56,921 bases of DNA from Protofrankia sp963555915 (lineage in GTDB: Bacteria; Actinomycetota; Actinomycetes; Frankiales; Frankiaceae): NCBI RefSeq assembly GCF_963555915.1, contig NZ_CAUVXL010000269.1, forward strand, positions 1-56,921, read 5' to 3'. Below, one piece after another: positions 35,834-44,853 of this stretch. The notes beneath the pieces are model-generated. The model searched no databases. It saw nothing but the letters and a program-made list of their open reading frames with translations, and had not been told where the DNA came from. Positions within the stretch are counted from its first letter, which is position 1, and every line of letters starts with the position of its first letter. Made by a program: the position numbers and the translations under genes.

Positions 35834-36216
35834 GTTCCCCCCGGATGCCCGTTGATCGCGTGGAACGCCCGCTCTGTGCGATCGGTTGACATCATACCGA
35901 ATCCGGATAATCAGTTGTCTAGCGGTAGTCGGTCTGAAACTGGACAACAACCGGTCCGAAGAAAGCAGGCGCCGGACCCGTGCGCGTGCGCGTGCGCGTG
36001 CCGAACGTGCTGATGCGTCGGCCGGCGCAGGGTCGGTGCCGGGTCGATACAGGAAGGCCGGGCGCCGCAGTCAGCTGACGGTGAGGCAAACGAAGATCGA
36101 GAGATGTTTGTCGTCGGGTACGCCTGGCAGCTGAAAAAGCGTACGCAACGACAAACATCCGCCGATCTTGTCAGCGAACGGCGGAGGACGGCCCCTGATC
36201 GGCTTAAGACCGCTGA
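35834..36216. other. Promoter region of the CHAT operon
   Basis: A 383-bp gap upstream of the 270-aa gene and downstream of the membrane-protein gene. It contains about 3.7 copies of CGTGCG (35979-36002), a long interrupted hairpin (36093-36169), and presumably the CHAT-operon promoter nearest 35840-35960. I cannot place -35/-10 boxes. Confidence 0.5.
36093..36169 (-). terminator. Long symmetric hairpin (77 nt)
   Basis: Three stacked perfect stems, aagatcg/cgatctt (7 bp), gatgtttgtcgt/acgacaaacatc (12 bp) and gtacgc/gcgtac (6 bp), are separated by two symmetric 3-nt internal bubbles around a 15-nt loop. It begins 48 nt after the stop of the 36217-37944 membrane gene and is probably its terminator. 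The regular architecture is unusual. Confidence 0.65.
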
Positions 36217-37944
36217 TCAGTGGACGTGGGGGTCGGCGGGGCAGTCCAGGGCGCTGGCCCCGGTCAGGCCGCTGACGGTCAGCCGGGCGGACAGGCGCAC
36301 CGGGCCGGGCGTGTCGGTGCGGATGCCCGTCCAGCCGTCCGCCGTCTCGAACACGCACGCCTCATACCCGTCGTCCAGCTGCCAGTACGGCGTGAAGTGC
36401 ACGAGAACGGTCGCGAGCCCCGGGGCGGAGAAGTTCACCGCCAGTGAGCTGACCCCGAGCTCGGTCAGCGTCGCCGGCCCCCGCACCAGCCCCGGCGCGT
36501 CGGTGACCAGCCAGACCTTCCAGTGCGGGTCCGACCAGGCGAGCTCCAGGTAGGGCTGGCCGGCCGCCAGCAGTTTCGCCTCCTCGACGGCGGAGGAGTC
36601 CAGCTCCACGTCCGGCAGCGCCACGAAACGGACGCCGCGTTCGAGTAGCCACCGATGGTAGGTGTCGGGGGCGAGCGTGCCGTCGTAGAACAGCGAGTTG
36701 TACGTCATGTCGAGCTGCCGTTCCCAGCCGCGGGCGAGCGGGACGTGCGGCGCCACCAGCGACGCCTCCCAGTGCGCACGGGTGAACGGGACCTCCACCC
36801 GGCCTGCGGCCACCGGGCCGTGGTCGAGGTAGTCGAGCAGACCGGTGTAGTAACCGGGCTGGCCCGAGGCGTCCCCGTAGGTGGCCAGCGCGCCGTGTAC
36901 GGGGCCGATCTGCCAGCCGACCAGCGGTATCGCGACAACGAGCAGCACCCGTGGACGGCGGGCCAACAGCATCGCCGCGACCGGGCCCGCCAGCAGGGTC
37001 GCCGGCCGGGCGATGTTCCCGCCGATCTGCGTCGGGACGAAGAAGAAGACAGCGGCGGCACCCGCCCACAGCCCCAGGCCCCGGCGGATCGCCACTTCCT
37101 TCTTCGGGACGACGACCAGCCCGGCGGCGATCAGCACGAGCAGGGACAGGAACGTCAACGCCGGGAACGGCTGCACACCGTGTTCGGGGAACAGCAACGC
37201 GACGATGATGCCGCTCGCCGCGCCAACCAGCGGCTGCACTCGACGCCGGTCGAGCGTGCCGAGCAGGGCCAGGCCGATCAGCAGCACGAACCCGCCGGCG
37301 AGCGGCGAGGCCAGCGACGAGCCGATCGCACCGACCCAGGCCGCCTTCATCCGCCGCTCACGCACGCCGAGCAGCGCGAGCGCGCCGAACGCCATCCCGA
37401 GGGCGAACGGCATCCGCCCGACGACAAGATTCGCCACCGTCGCGACCGCGAACCAGACCAGCGCCAGGTCGTTGCCGTTGCCGTTGTCGTGGGTCCGGCC
37501 GCTGCCACGCAGCAGCCTGGTCACGATCATCGTGGACGTGACGCAGGCGAGGCAGCCCAGGGCCTGCACTCCGAACAGCGCCCCGAGCGGCGGGAAAAGC
37601 ACGCTGTAGCCGGGTACGGTGTGCCCGCCGTACCACTGGTCGTCCCACAGAATCGCGCCGCCGTGCTTGAACAGCCACACTCGGTATTCCTGCGCGGGGG
37701 TGTCCGGGCCGGTGAGCCCAAGGAGCAGCGACAGTCCACACAGGACGGCAGTGATCATCCACGGTCGGCGCCGGCACGCCGCGGCACCGGCGAGCGCACC
37801 GGCGAGCGCACCGGCGACGATGGCCCGAACCGCCGTGGATGGGGAGCGCTGGTCGCCACATCTACCGACGAAGGCCGCCACGTGCCGCAATGGGGGACAG
37901 AAGGCTGGGAAGGAGTGCACCGCCGGTGACTCGTGCTCAACCAT
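36217..37944 (-). CDS. Polytopic membrane protein, GT-C-like
   Basis: A 575-aa protein read from ATG 37944 (MVEHESP). An upstream extension would translate the tandem repeat at 38013-38083 into (DRHP)n and is rejected. There are about ten hydrophobic segments (ITAVLCGLSLLLGL, FALGMAFGALALLG, GGFVLLIGLALLG, LTFLSLLVLIAAGLVVV, VLLVVAIPLVGW). They are followed by a soluble C-terminal domain from about residue 390 with GVRFVALPDVELDSSAVEEAKLL and WKVWLVTDAPG, a layout seen in large polyprenol-sugar glycosyltransferase-like membrane proteins. The specific reaction is not known. It is divergent from the MptB-like gene, with which it may share a promoter region. Confidence 0.6.
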   Translation of the reverse strand: MVEHESPAVHSFPAFCPPLRHVAAFVGRCGDQRSPSTAVRAIVAGALAGALAGAAACRRRPWMITAVLCGLSLLLGLTGPDTPAQEYRVWLFKHGGAILWDDQWYGGHTVPGYSVLFPPLGALFGVQALGCLACVTSTMIVTRLLRGSGRTHDNGNGNDLALVWFAVATVANLVVGRMPFALGMAFGALALLGVRERRMKAAWVGAIGSSLASPLAGGFVLLIGLALLGTLDRRRVQPLVGAASGIIVALLFPEHGVQPFPALTFLSLLVLIAAGLVVVPKKEVAIRRGLGLWAGAAAVFFFVPTQIGGNIARPATLLAGPVAAMLLARRPRVLLVVAIPLVGWQIGPVHGALATYGDASGQPGYYTGLLDYLDHGPVAAGRVEVPFTRAHWEASLVAPHVPLARGWERQLDMTYNSLFYDGTLAPDTYHRWLLERGVRFVALPDVELDSSAVEEAKLLAAGQPYLELAWSDPHWKVWLVTDAPGLVRGPATLTELGVSSLAVNFSAPGLATVLVHFTPYWQLDDGYEACVFETADGWTGIRTDTPGPVRLSARLTVSGLTGASALDCPADPHVH

Positions 37945-38261
37945 CGGTATCCGGCCTGTCACGTTTCGTCCTACCACGGTTTCACGTGGCACAGTTTCAC
38001 AACGGTCATCACGATGCCGGTCGGGATGCCGGTCGGGATGCCGGTCGGGATGCCGGTCGGGATGCGTGTCGGGATGCGTGTCACGCGATCGGCGCGCGCG
38101 CCGCCGGTCTTCGCGCCGCCGGTGTTCGCGCCGCAAGGTGCCGAGTGGACCCAACCGACACCTCCCAGTGTCCAACCTCCGGAAACCCGCGGACCGGAAC
38201 TACCCGGCCAGCGCCGATCCGGATCGCCTGCGGCGGCATCGCTGGACGGCAACGAAGATCC
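37945..38261. promoter_or_regulatory. Divergent intergenic region with tandem repeat
   Basis: A 317-bp gap between two divergent membrane-protein genes; it must hold both promoters. Apart from the 12-bp tandem array at 38013-38083, I see only GC-rich dyads (for example CGCGCGCGCC near 38092). Confidence 0.45.
38013..38083. repeat. 12-bp tandem repeat, six units
   Basis: Four perfect copies of GATGCCGGTCGG (38013-38060) followed by a variant GATGCGTGTCGG (38061-38072) and a last partial copy (38073-38083). The array has no spacers, so it is not a CRISPR array. It lies upstream of both divergent genes. Confidence 0.9.
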
Positions 38262-40076
38262 ATGATGTCATTCCGTAACCGTGTAGTCCTGTTTGATACA
38301 CCCGGTGCCTGGCCGACGCTGGTAGGCGCCATCGCGGCGGTTACCGCCGTTCTCGCCGAAGCCCGGCTCGGACCACGCAACCCGGACACGCTCAATCCCT
38401 CGTCCTGGTGGGGGATCCTCCCATCCGGTCCACCGCCTGGCGCAACCCGAGGCTGGCTGGCCGCGATCGCCGCCATCGCCGTGATCACGCTGTGTCTGTG
38501 TTGGTGCGCCCTGATCCGCGCGACGCTCCGCGAAACCCTCACGCCATCCCGGGTGGCCGTCACCTCGCTCGCATGGACGCTGCCGTTCGCCCTCGGCCCA
38601 CCGCTGTTCAGCCGGGACGTCTACGCCTATGCCGGCCAGGGCGAGCTCGCCCGCCACGGGCTCGATCCGGCGACACACGGCATTTCAGCGCTGCGCACGC
38701 TCGGCCCCCACCTGGACGCCTTCGTGGCCGCGGTTGATCCACGCTGGCGCGAAACCCATGCCCCCTACGGCGGAACGGCTGTGTTCGTCGAGAAGACGGC
38801 CGCGGCGGTCGGTGACACTCTGTTCGGTGCTGGTCCGATCGGTGCCGTGCTCCTGCTACGCCTCGTCGCCGTGACCTCGGTGGTGGCGCTGGTGCTGCTC
38901 ACGGTGCGCCTTCTGCCCCAGCGGCCGGGCACCCAGCGGACCGCGCTGGTGCTCGCGCTGCTCGCCTGCAATCCGGTCACCGTGATCCACCTGGTCGGCG
39001 GCGCGCACCTGGACGCGCTGGCCGGCGCGCTGTGCATCGCAGCACTCGTCGTCGACCGGCACCGGCACCGGCACCGCCTTGATCTCCGTTGGCGGCCCGA
39101 TCGCCCGACACCTGGACTTCCGATCAGTTCGTATGCCGCCCGGGCCGGCGCGGTCGCCCTCGCCTGCCTGGCAGGCACGATCAAGGCGACCGCCTTCCTC
39201 GCTCTCGCCGTACTGCTCGTCGTCCACCTTCGCGAACAGCTCGTGAGCGGCACCGGCACAGCCATCAGGACCGGGGCGACTCCACCTGCCCAGGCTGCCA
39301 TGCCCCGGGGCGGCACGGCTGGCGCCATCATCACCGCCGCGACGGGCGTGCTCGTTGACCTCACGGTGGCCACAGCCACGATCACGGCCAGCATGATCGC
39401 AGTCGGCTTCGGTCCGACCTGGATCACAGCACTGTCCACCGCTGGCAGGCTGCGGACCGACATCGCTCCGGCCGCGCTCCTCGCCCATCCGATCTCGCTA
39501 TCACTGCGGCTACTCGGCGTCAGCGGCCACGCCGAGACGGTCCTCGCCGGCGCCCGAATCTCGTCGCTTACCGTGGCCGCAGCCGTCATCGCAGCGCTGT
39601 TCGGCCGGGCCTGGCGCAACCCGACGCCGCCTGAAGCCGGCACGGCTACGTGGACCGCAACGGCTGGTGGGACTGCAACGGCTGGTGGGACCGCAACGGC
39701 GGACGGGCCGGCCGGACGCGTCCCCGACGACGTCGCGATCATTGGTGTCGGCGGAATGGCGGTGGCCCTGGGCGGCCCCGTCGTCTACCCCTGGTATCTC
39801 GCGCTGGCCATCCCATCGCTCTCGGTAATAATCGGTACGAGTGGTTCACCTGCACTACGCCGACTGGCGATCATCGCTTCGGTGACGCTGTGTGTGACGT
39901 CGTTGGCGTCGTTGGCCCCGACCTGGACGCTTCTGAGGCAGACGCATCCGCCCGCAGATGTGACCCTGGCCGCTGTTGCGGCCCTGACCGTTGCCGTCGC
40001 CATGATCTCCAGGGTTGCCACGGCACGGACCGCGACGACGGCCAAGCGGCACGGACAGCCTCCCAGCAGACAATGA
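38262..40076 (+). CDS. MptB-like polyprenol-dependent mannosyltransferase
   Basis: A 604-aa membrane protein with about 12 hydrophobic segments. It carries the GT-C signature of the MptA/MptB family: PPLFSRDVYAYAGQG (catalytic aspartate in the first extracytoplasmic loop), THAPYGGTAVFVEK and NPVTVIHLVGGAHLDAL. MptB adds alpha-1,6-mannose from polyprenol-phosphate mannose onto lipomannan-type glycolipids on the outer face of the membrane. Two ATGs (38262 and 38265) are adjacent. The C-terminal 200 bp overlap, tail to tail, the end of the minus-strand GT87-like gene. Confidence 0.8.
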   Translation: MMSFRNRVVLFDTPGAWPTLVGAIAAVTAVLAEARLGPRNPDTLNPSSWWGILPSGPPPGATRGWLAAIAAIAVITLCLCWCALIRATLRETLTPSRVAVTSLAWTLPFALGPPLFSRDVYAYAGQGELARHGLDPATHGISALRTLGPHLDAFVAAVDPRWRETHAPYGGTAVFVEKTAAAVGDTLFGAGPIGAVLLLRLVAVTSVVALVLLTVRLLPQRPGTQRTALVLALLACNPVTVIHLVGGAHLDALAGALCIAALVVDRHRHRHRLDLRWRPDRPTPGLPISSYAARAGAVALACLAGTIKATAFLALAVLLVVHLREQLVSGTGTAIRTGATPPAQAAMPRGGTAGAIITAATGVLVDLTVATATITASMIAVGFGPTWITALSTAGRLRTDIAPAALLAHPISLSLRLLGVSGHAETVLAGARISSLTVAAAVIAALFGRAWRNPTPPEAGTATWTATAGGTATAGGTATADGPAGRVPDDVAIIGVGGMAVALGGPVVYPWYLALAIPSLSVIIGTSGSPALRRLAIIASVTLCVTSLASLAPTWTLLRQTHPPADVTLAAVAALTVAVAMISRVATARTATTAKRHGQPPSRQ

Positions 40077-41511
40077 GGAGCAGACCGTTACGGACGACCA
40101 GGAGCAGGCTCGCGACGACTCGGCCCTGGATGACGTCCTCATAACGGATCGGATAGACCACGAGCGAGAGCAGGCAGGTCACCAACAGGCCAATGGTGAC
40201 CCGGCGACGCCGGTCAACCACACAGCGAGCCGCTGCGGCAACAGTCTGGCCGGACGAGTGCGGACGGCACGCGGCAACCGCTAGTACCCAGACCAGGTAC
40301 TGCGGGCTGAGCACCCGACTTGTCACGAGCACGACCAGCAGCAGCGCCAGCATACGGTCCGCCGGGTGGATCGCCGCGCGCGATTCCGCCGCGGCTCGGG
40401 AGCCCTCGAGGCTTCGGGACCAACGCGGCAGCCACCAGCGCGCGGCAGCGGCCAGCACGACCACAACCTCTACGAACGAGCAGATCGTTGCCACCAGCTG
40501 CGCCAGCTTGGATCCAAACTGCAGCGCCCCCCAGGCATATGACGGTCCAGCATGTAACCCGACCATGTGCGCAAGGACGAACGGGGTCGCCGAAACTGCC
40601 TCGACCTGCAGGCCCCGGTCCTTCTGCGCGCCCAGGAAGCCGAAGGCGTCCCGCCACCAGCCGGCGACGAACAGCACCACTGCGACCAACGCGACCGCCC
40701 CCACCAACCCGGCCGCCATGCGCACCAGGGCGGCCTGGGCCAAGCTGACGGCCGGACGCCCCGAACGTCCGCCCGAGCACCTGCGCAGCCGTCCGTGCAG
40801 AGGCCCACGCAGCCGCCCGGCCCAACGGATGCCCGAACCGGGCCCGCCCAACGCGAGCAGCAACAACACCGGCCACACCTTCACAGCGGTCCCAAGACCG
40901 ACCGCCAGACCGACTCGCCCCCAACGTCCGCCACTGTGCTGGTTCGGCCCGCTCGCAGCCGGCCCGCTCGCAGCCGGCCCGCTCGCCGTCAGTCCGGGCG
41001 CAGCTGGCCCGCCGAGCCCCGCGACGGCGACCACGGCGAGCACCGCCGGCACCATGTCGAACCGTGCCACCGACACCGGTCCAAGGGCACAGATTCCGAC
41101 CAGCCAGAACCGGGCCGCGGACACCGAACGGCGGGCAAGTATGGCGGTGATCGCGGCGTCCGCCGCGAGAATCAGCAGGAAGAACCCGACGTCGTAGGGA
41201 AATCCGGTCGCGGCCTCCAGCACGGATGGGACGACCAACACGATGGCGGCAGCCGGGGGATACTGCCAACGGTCGTCGCCGACAGGCAGGCCCCGACCGT
41301 GGAGCAGGCCACCGCCCCACTGGTCGTAGAGCCGGACGTCGCCCAGCACACCATGCTGGGCACCCAGGACCTTCGCGGTGATGGCCAACACAACCAGCGC
41401 TACTCGGGTGACCAGCCAAAACGCCCAGATCCGCCGGCCTGTCCACGGCTCGAGCCACTGGCGAACGCGGTCCACCCAGCGTCGGCGGCAGTCCACAAAC
41501 CCGCTCCCCAT
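39871..41511 (-). CDS. GT87-like membrane mannosyltransferase
   Basis: About 546 aa when read from ATG 41511; longer in-frame starts exist up to 41850 but lack ribosome sites and a credible N-terminus. Hydrophobic segments (WAFWLVTRVALVVLAITAKV, VGFFLLILAADAAITAIL, AVLAVVAVAGLGG, LVGAVALVAVVLFVAGWW, MLALLLVVLVTSRVLSPQYLVWVLAVAA) and the loop GVLGDVRLYDQWGGGLLHGRGLPVGDDRWQYPPAA match DUF2029/GT87 integral mannosyltransferases. LSPQYLVWV is the typical late motif. A tandem SGPAA stretch comes from short GCCGGCCCGCTCG repeats. The last 206 bp overlap the MptB-like gene on the other strand. Confidence 0.7.
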   Translation of the reverse strand: MGSGFVDCRRRWVDRVRQWLEPWTGRRIWAFWLVTRVALVVLAITAKVLGAQHGVLGDVRLYDQWGGGLLHGRGLPVGDDRWQYPPAAAIVLVVPSVLEAATGFPYDVGFFLLILAADAAITAILARRSVSAARFWLVGICALGPVSVARFDMVPAVLAVVAVAGLGGPAAPGLTASGPAASGPAASGPNQHSGGRWGRVGLAVGLGTAVKVWPVLLLLALGGPGSGIRWAGRLRGPLHGRLRRCSGGRSGRPAVSLAQAALVRMAAGLVGAVALVAVVLFVAGWWRDAFGFLGAQKDRGLQVEAVSATPFVLAHMVGLHAGPSYAWGALQFGSKLAQLVATICSFVEVVVVLAAAARWWLPRWSRSLEGSRAAAESRAAIHPADRMLALLLVVLVTSRVLSPQYLVWVLAVAACRPHSSGQTVAAAARCVVDRRRRVTIGLLVTCLLSLVVYPIRYEDVIQGRVVASLLLVVRNGLLLIVCWEAVRAAWPSSRSVPWQPWRSWRRQRSGPQQRPGSHLRADASASEASRSGPTTPTTSHTASPKR

Positions 41512-42056
41512 ACGCCGACCAGACCGTCGCCGTGCCGCCCTTGTGGGGCGGATGTCAACCGTCCGCACGATCAGGACGGTAGCGGGCCTCCCCCGTGCAA
41601 CGGCTTCGGCGTGGCACGGGGACCCCTGGCCAGTGGTTAACCACGGCCCACGGCCCGGACGGCCCTCCGGGTGCTTCATCGGCCCCGGTAGGCTTTCGGC
41701 CATCCAGGCAAGGGAGACCTCGGTCAACCCTGCCGCGACACATCGTTCAGCACCCGAGTACTCTGCGTGATATAGCGGTGCATGTGTGCGACCGCCTCCC
41801 GGATCGTCCCAGCAATCAGGCTGACAACTGGTGGTGACCATCCGGGCCATGATCTACCCTTGCGTCCTGACACCCGGTCACCGACGAGCGTGCAGAGGCA
41901 GCCTCGCGACCCGCGACCCGCGACCCGCGACCCGCGACACCGCCAGCGCGGCGCACGCCCGGCCGGCACACGCCCAGCGCCCGGCCGCCCGGCCGCACTG
42001 CGCACGGCGCACTGCGCGGTCAACGGGGACCGCGTACAACACAAGGAGGTGTCTGA
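41512..42056. other. Intergenic region upstream of gdh
   Basis: A 545-bp gap with the perfect 12-bp palindrome GTGGTTAACCAC (41633-41644), the tandem repeat at 41905-41938 and the glutamate-dehydrogenase promoter region. Part of it may be coding if the GT87-like gene starts further upstream. Confidence 0.5.
41905..41938. repeat. 7-bp tandem repeat, nearly five copies
   Basis: CGCGACC repeats head to tail four full times plus six bases, about 120 bp before the glutamate dehydrogenase start. It is low-complexity non-coding DNA. Confidence 0.85.
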
Positions 42057-43310
42057 ATGCTCGGATCTCCATCGGCGTGGGACACGGCACGGATCCAGCT
42101 GGAGAACGCCGTCCGCCACCTCGGCCTTGATGACGGCCTCCACGATCTGCTCCGGATGCCGCGTCGAGCGATCACCGTGAGTGTCCCGCTGATGCGTGAC
42201 GACGGGCACCTGCTCGTCCTTTCGGGCTACCGGGTCCAGCACAACCTGGCCCGTGGACCCGCCAAGGGCGGCATCCGCTTCCACCCGTCCACCGACCTTG
42301 ACGAGGTCAAGGCCCTGGCCATGTGGATGACGTGGAAGTGCGCGTTGATGGGTATCCCCTACGGCGGCGCCAAGGGCGGTATCGCCGTCGACCCGCACCT
42401 GCTCTCCCTCTCCGAGCGGGAGCGGATGACCCGCCGTTACGCGGCCGAGCTCGTCCCGCTCATCGGACCAGAAAAGGACATTCCCGCCCCGGACGTGGGT
42501 ACCGACGAACAGACCATGGCATGGATCATGGACACCTACTCGACGCACACCGGCTACACCGCACCCGGAGTCGTCACCGGCAAGCCGTTGTCGATCGGCG
42601 GATCGGCCGGGCGGGCCGGGGCGACGAGCCGGGGTGTACAGCTGTCGGCCTTCGCGGCGCTGGCCGAACACGGCCTCGACCCCTACGACGTCACCGTCGC
42701 CGTCCAGGGATTCGGCAAGGTCGGCGCACTCGCCGCGCAGTACCTCCACGACGCCGGCGCTCGGATCGTCGCGGTCTCCGACGTCAAGGGTGGCGTCTAC
42801 AACCCGCAGGGGCTCAATCCGGCCGCCCTGCTCCGCCGGGTCCAGCGCGGCGGCGACACCGTCGTCGGGCACCCCGGAACCGACACGATCACCAACGCCG
42901 AGCTGCTCGAGCTCGACGTCGACCTGCTGGTGCCCGCGGCGCTGGAAGGGGTCATCACCGCGGCGAACGCCGATCGGATCAAGGCGCGGATGATCGTCGA
43001 AGGTGCGAACGGCCCGATATCCGCGGACGCCGATCCGATCCTCGACGGAAACGGGGTCGTGGTCGTCCCGGACATCCTCGCCAACGGCGGCGGCGTCGCC
43101 GTCTCCTACTTCGAATGGGTACAGGACATCCAGGCCTACTTCTGGACGGAGGACCAGGTCAACGACCGGCTGTGCGACATCATGAAACGCGCCTACGGGG
43201 AGGTTTCAGCGCTGGCCACCGAGCGTGGCGTGAGCCTGCGCGCCGCCGCGCACATCATCGGGGTCGGCCGGGTCGCCGACGCGCACCGGACCCGCGGCCT
43301 CTACCCCTGA
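42057..43310 (+). CDS. gdhA: Glu/Leu/Phe/Val-type dehydrogenase (glutamate dehydrogenase)
   Basis: A 417-aa protein matching the glutamate dehydrogenase family at its normal length. Motifs are FHPSTDLDEVKALAMWMTWK and PYGGAKGGI (catalytic lysine region), APDVGTDEQTMAWIMD, GRAGATSRGV, and the Rossmann loop VQGFGKVGALAA; NPAALLRR and EGANGPIS follow. It interconverts glutamate and 2-oxoglutarate plus ammonia with NAD(P). Leucine-type dehydrogenases are related but shorter, and the length and motif spacing fit glutamate. A strong AAGGAGGT (42043-42050) sits 6 nt before ATG 42057. Confidence 0.9.
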   Translation: MLGSPSAWDTARIQLENAVRHLGLDDGLHDLLRMPRRAITVSVPLMRDDGHLLVLSGYRVQHNLARGPAKGGIRFHPSTDLDEVKALAMWMTWKCALMGIPYGGAKGGIAVDPHLLSLSERERMTRRYAAELVPLIGPEKDIPAPDVGTDEQTMAWIMDTYSTHTGYTAPGVVTGKPLSIGGSAGRAGATSRGVQLSAFAALAEHGLDPYDVTVAVQGFGKVGALAAQYLHDAGARIVAVSDVKGGVYNPQGLNPAALLRRVQRGGDTVVGHPGTDTITNAELLELDVDLLVPAALEGVITAANADRIKARMIVEGANGPISADADPILDGNGVVVVPDILANGGGVAVSYFEWVQDIQAYFWTEDQVNDRLCDIMKRAYGEVSALATERGVSLRAAAHIIGVGRVADAHRTRGLYP

Positions 43311-43680
43311 CGCCACCGTCCCCGAGCCCCCCGCCGAGCTCGCCACGGCCGCGAGGCGGGGCGGACGGGCCGAACTCGGCGGCGCCCGCCGCCGACACCT
43401 TGATGATCGTCTCCATGTCGTCCGCCGGAGCCGTCCTGTTCCTGCGCTCGTGCCCACATGTCTCGCAGCGGTGCGTCAGGACGGTGTCATGGGGACGGGC
43501 CTCCACCGCAACCGGGCGCATCGGGCCGCCACACTGCGCCGCTCGATCACCGGGGTTGACGTCCACATGACGGGACCACAGGCAGCACGGACAGTGGTTG
43601 GTGTAACCGTCACCGTGGACCGGTGTCCCACAGGCGAGGCACTGGAAATCCTCGGTGGTGCGGACGAAGCGACGGGTCAC
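43255..43680 (-). CDS. RNHCP zinc-ribbon protein
   Basis: A 141-aa protein read from GTG 43680. It contains FQCLACGTPVHGDGYTNHCPCCLWSRHVDVNPGDRAAQC and a second knuckle CETCGHERRNR, the RNHCP family signature (here TNHCPCCLWS) with several paired cysteines that probably bind zinc. Function is unknown across the family. The last 56 bp overlap the end of gdhA tail to tail, and the C-terminal 45 residues are Gly/Arg-rich, so the true stop could differ if there is a sequence error. Confidence 0.8.
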   Translation of the reverse strand: MTRRFVRTTEDFQCLACGTPVHGDGYTNHCPCCLWSRHVDVNPGDRAAQCGGPMRPVAVEARPHDTVLTHRCETCGHERRNRTAPADDMETIIKVSAAGAAEFGPSAPPRGRGELGGGLGDGGVRGRGRGSGARRRPGRPR

Positions 43681-43694
43681 CTGCCGACAGTATT

Positions 43695-43736
43695 GGAGTG
43701 ACCGGCTATCGGGGACGCGGCGTCGCGGGGCTGGGG
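43695..43736 (+). mobile_element. MITE fragment, copy 3
   Basis: ggagtgaccggctatcgggg (43695-43714) matches the MITE left end at 16 of 20 positions, and 43711-43736 is identical over 26 bp to the interior of copy 1 (771-796). The right part is missing. It lies between the RNHCP start and the DUF3263 gene. Confidence 0.6.
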
Positions 43737-43935
43737 TGCGCTCACGACCGTTGTCCGAAATGCTCAATGAGTGATCTTCGTCATGGCACGGCCAGACCAG
43801 GCCACATCCACCAGAAGTGATCCCGCGTGTCGCCCGCCTCGGCCGAAGTTGTCGGACCCATCCTCTGAAATAGTGGGCGGCGAACCACAACCCTGTGATT
43901 CGCGGATCCCGTCCCGTCTGGAGGAGGCCATCGCC

Positions 43936-44346
43936 GTGGCAGTCGCCCACGTCCTGGCACCGGAGTCCGAGACCCTCGGCCCGCCGCCACATCCCATCGA
44001 GGTACCGGCCGCCGAGCCACGGGGCTCCGTCGACTCCCCGGTGTCCGCGCGCGCCGCGCAGACGGATACCAAGCGCGACACAGTGGATGCTTTGAGCGAT
44101 CGCCAGCGCCAGATCCTGGAGTTCGAGCGGCACTGGTGGCGTTATGCGGGCGCCAAGGAGACCGCGATCCGCGCCGAGTTCACAATCTCAGCAACCCGCT
44201 ACTACCAGATACTGAACGCTCTGATCGACTCCCCCGCAGCCCTCGTCGCCGACCCCATGCTGGTCAAGCGGCTACGCCGGTTGCGGGCGACACGCCGACG
44301 GGCACGCGCCGGCGGCACCGCCCGACTCGACCCGGCTGAGATGTGA
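43936..44346 (+). CDS. DUF3263 protein
   Basis: A 136-aa protein. The conserved block LSDRQRQILEFERHWWRYAGAKETAIRAEFTISATRYYQILNALIDSPAALVADPMLVKRLRRLR is the DUF3263 domain, an actinobacterial helix-turn-helix-like module of unknown role. I place the start at GTG 43936, which has GGAGGAGG 8 nt upstream; in-frame starts back to 43771 only add a Pro/Ser-rich extension. It is followed 9 bp later by the LytR-C gene, an arrangement common in actinobacteria, suggesting a shared envelope-related role. Confidence 0.85.
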   Translation: MAVAHVLAPESETLGPPPHPIEVPAAEPRGSVDSPVSARAAQTDTKRDTVDALSDRQRQILEFERHWWRYAGAKETAIRAEFTISATRYYQILNALIDSPAALVADPMLVKRLRRLRATRRRARAGGTARLDPAEM

Positions 44347-44355
44347 GCGCCCGCC

Positions 44356-44853
44356 ATGACCGATACCACCGTCACGTCGCCCAGCCCGCCCCGGCCGCCC
44401 CGGCTGCGTCCCGGTGATCGACTGCACGCCATCGCGGCCGGCAGCATCGCCGTGCTCGCCGTGCTCGGCTGCATTCTCGTGGTCAATCTGGTGAACGACC
44501 CGTCCGCGGACAAATCTGCCGCGACTGCCGCTGCCGCTGCGGCAGCGGCCGCCTCGGCATCGGCACACGCCCCGGCGGCGGGCGCGTCGCCGACAGCCGC
44601 CGCTTCCGCCGCAGCGGCGGTAGCCAGGCCGGCAACCTCGCATCCATCCGCGGCGGTTACCTCGCCGTCTCCCAGGGTCACGTCCCAACCGCCGGCAGCC
44701 GCGGCACCCACCCCGGCCGCCGCGCCGAAGCACGTCTTCATTCCGATCGTGATCCTCAACAATTCCAAGATCCCGGGGCTTGCCGATTCCGCCCGGGCAC
44801 GGCTGGAAGCCGCGGGCTTCACTGTGGCACGGACCGGCAACTACCAGTCGGCG
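44356..44853 (+). CDS. LytR C-terminal-domain membrane protein, 5' part
   Basis: The first 166 codons before the assembly gap. There is one membrane helix at about 28-50 (LHAIAAGSIAVLAVLGCILVVNLV), an Ala/Pro-rich linker, then the start of a LytR C-terminal domain (FIPIVILNNSKIPGLADSARARLEAAGFTVARTGNYQSA). These are single-pass proteins with an external domain of unknown ligand. Start ATG 44356, 9 bp after the DUF3263 stop. The C-terminus is lost in the N run. Confidence 0.75.

Noticed and set aside
38013..38083. Possible CRISPR array
   Set aside because: The 12-bp units are contiguous with no spacers, and no cas genes are present.
37945..38175. N-terminal extension of the membrane protein reading (DRHP)n
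   Set aside because: It is a translation of the 12-bp tandem repeat; the ATG at 37944 gives a normal start.
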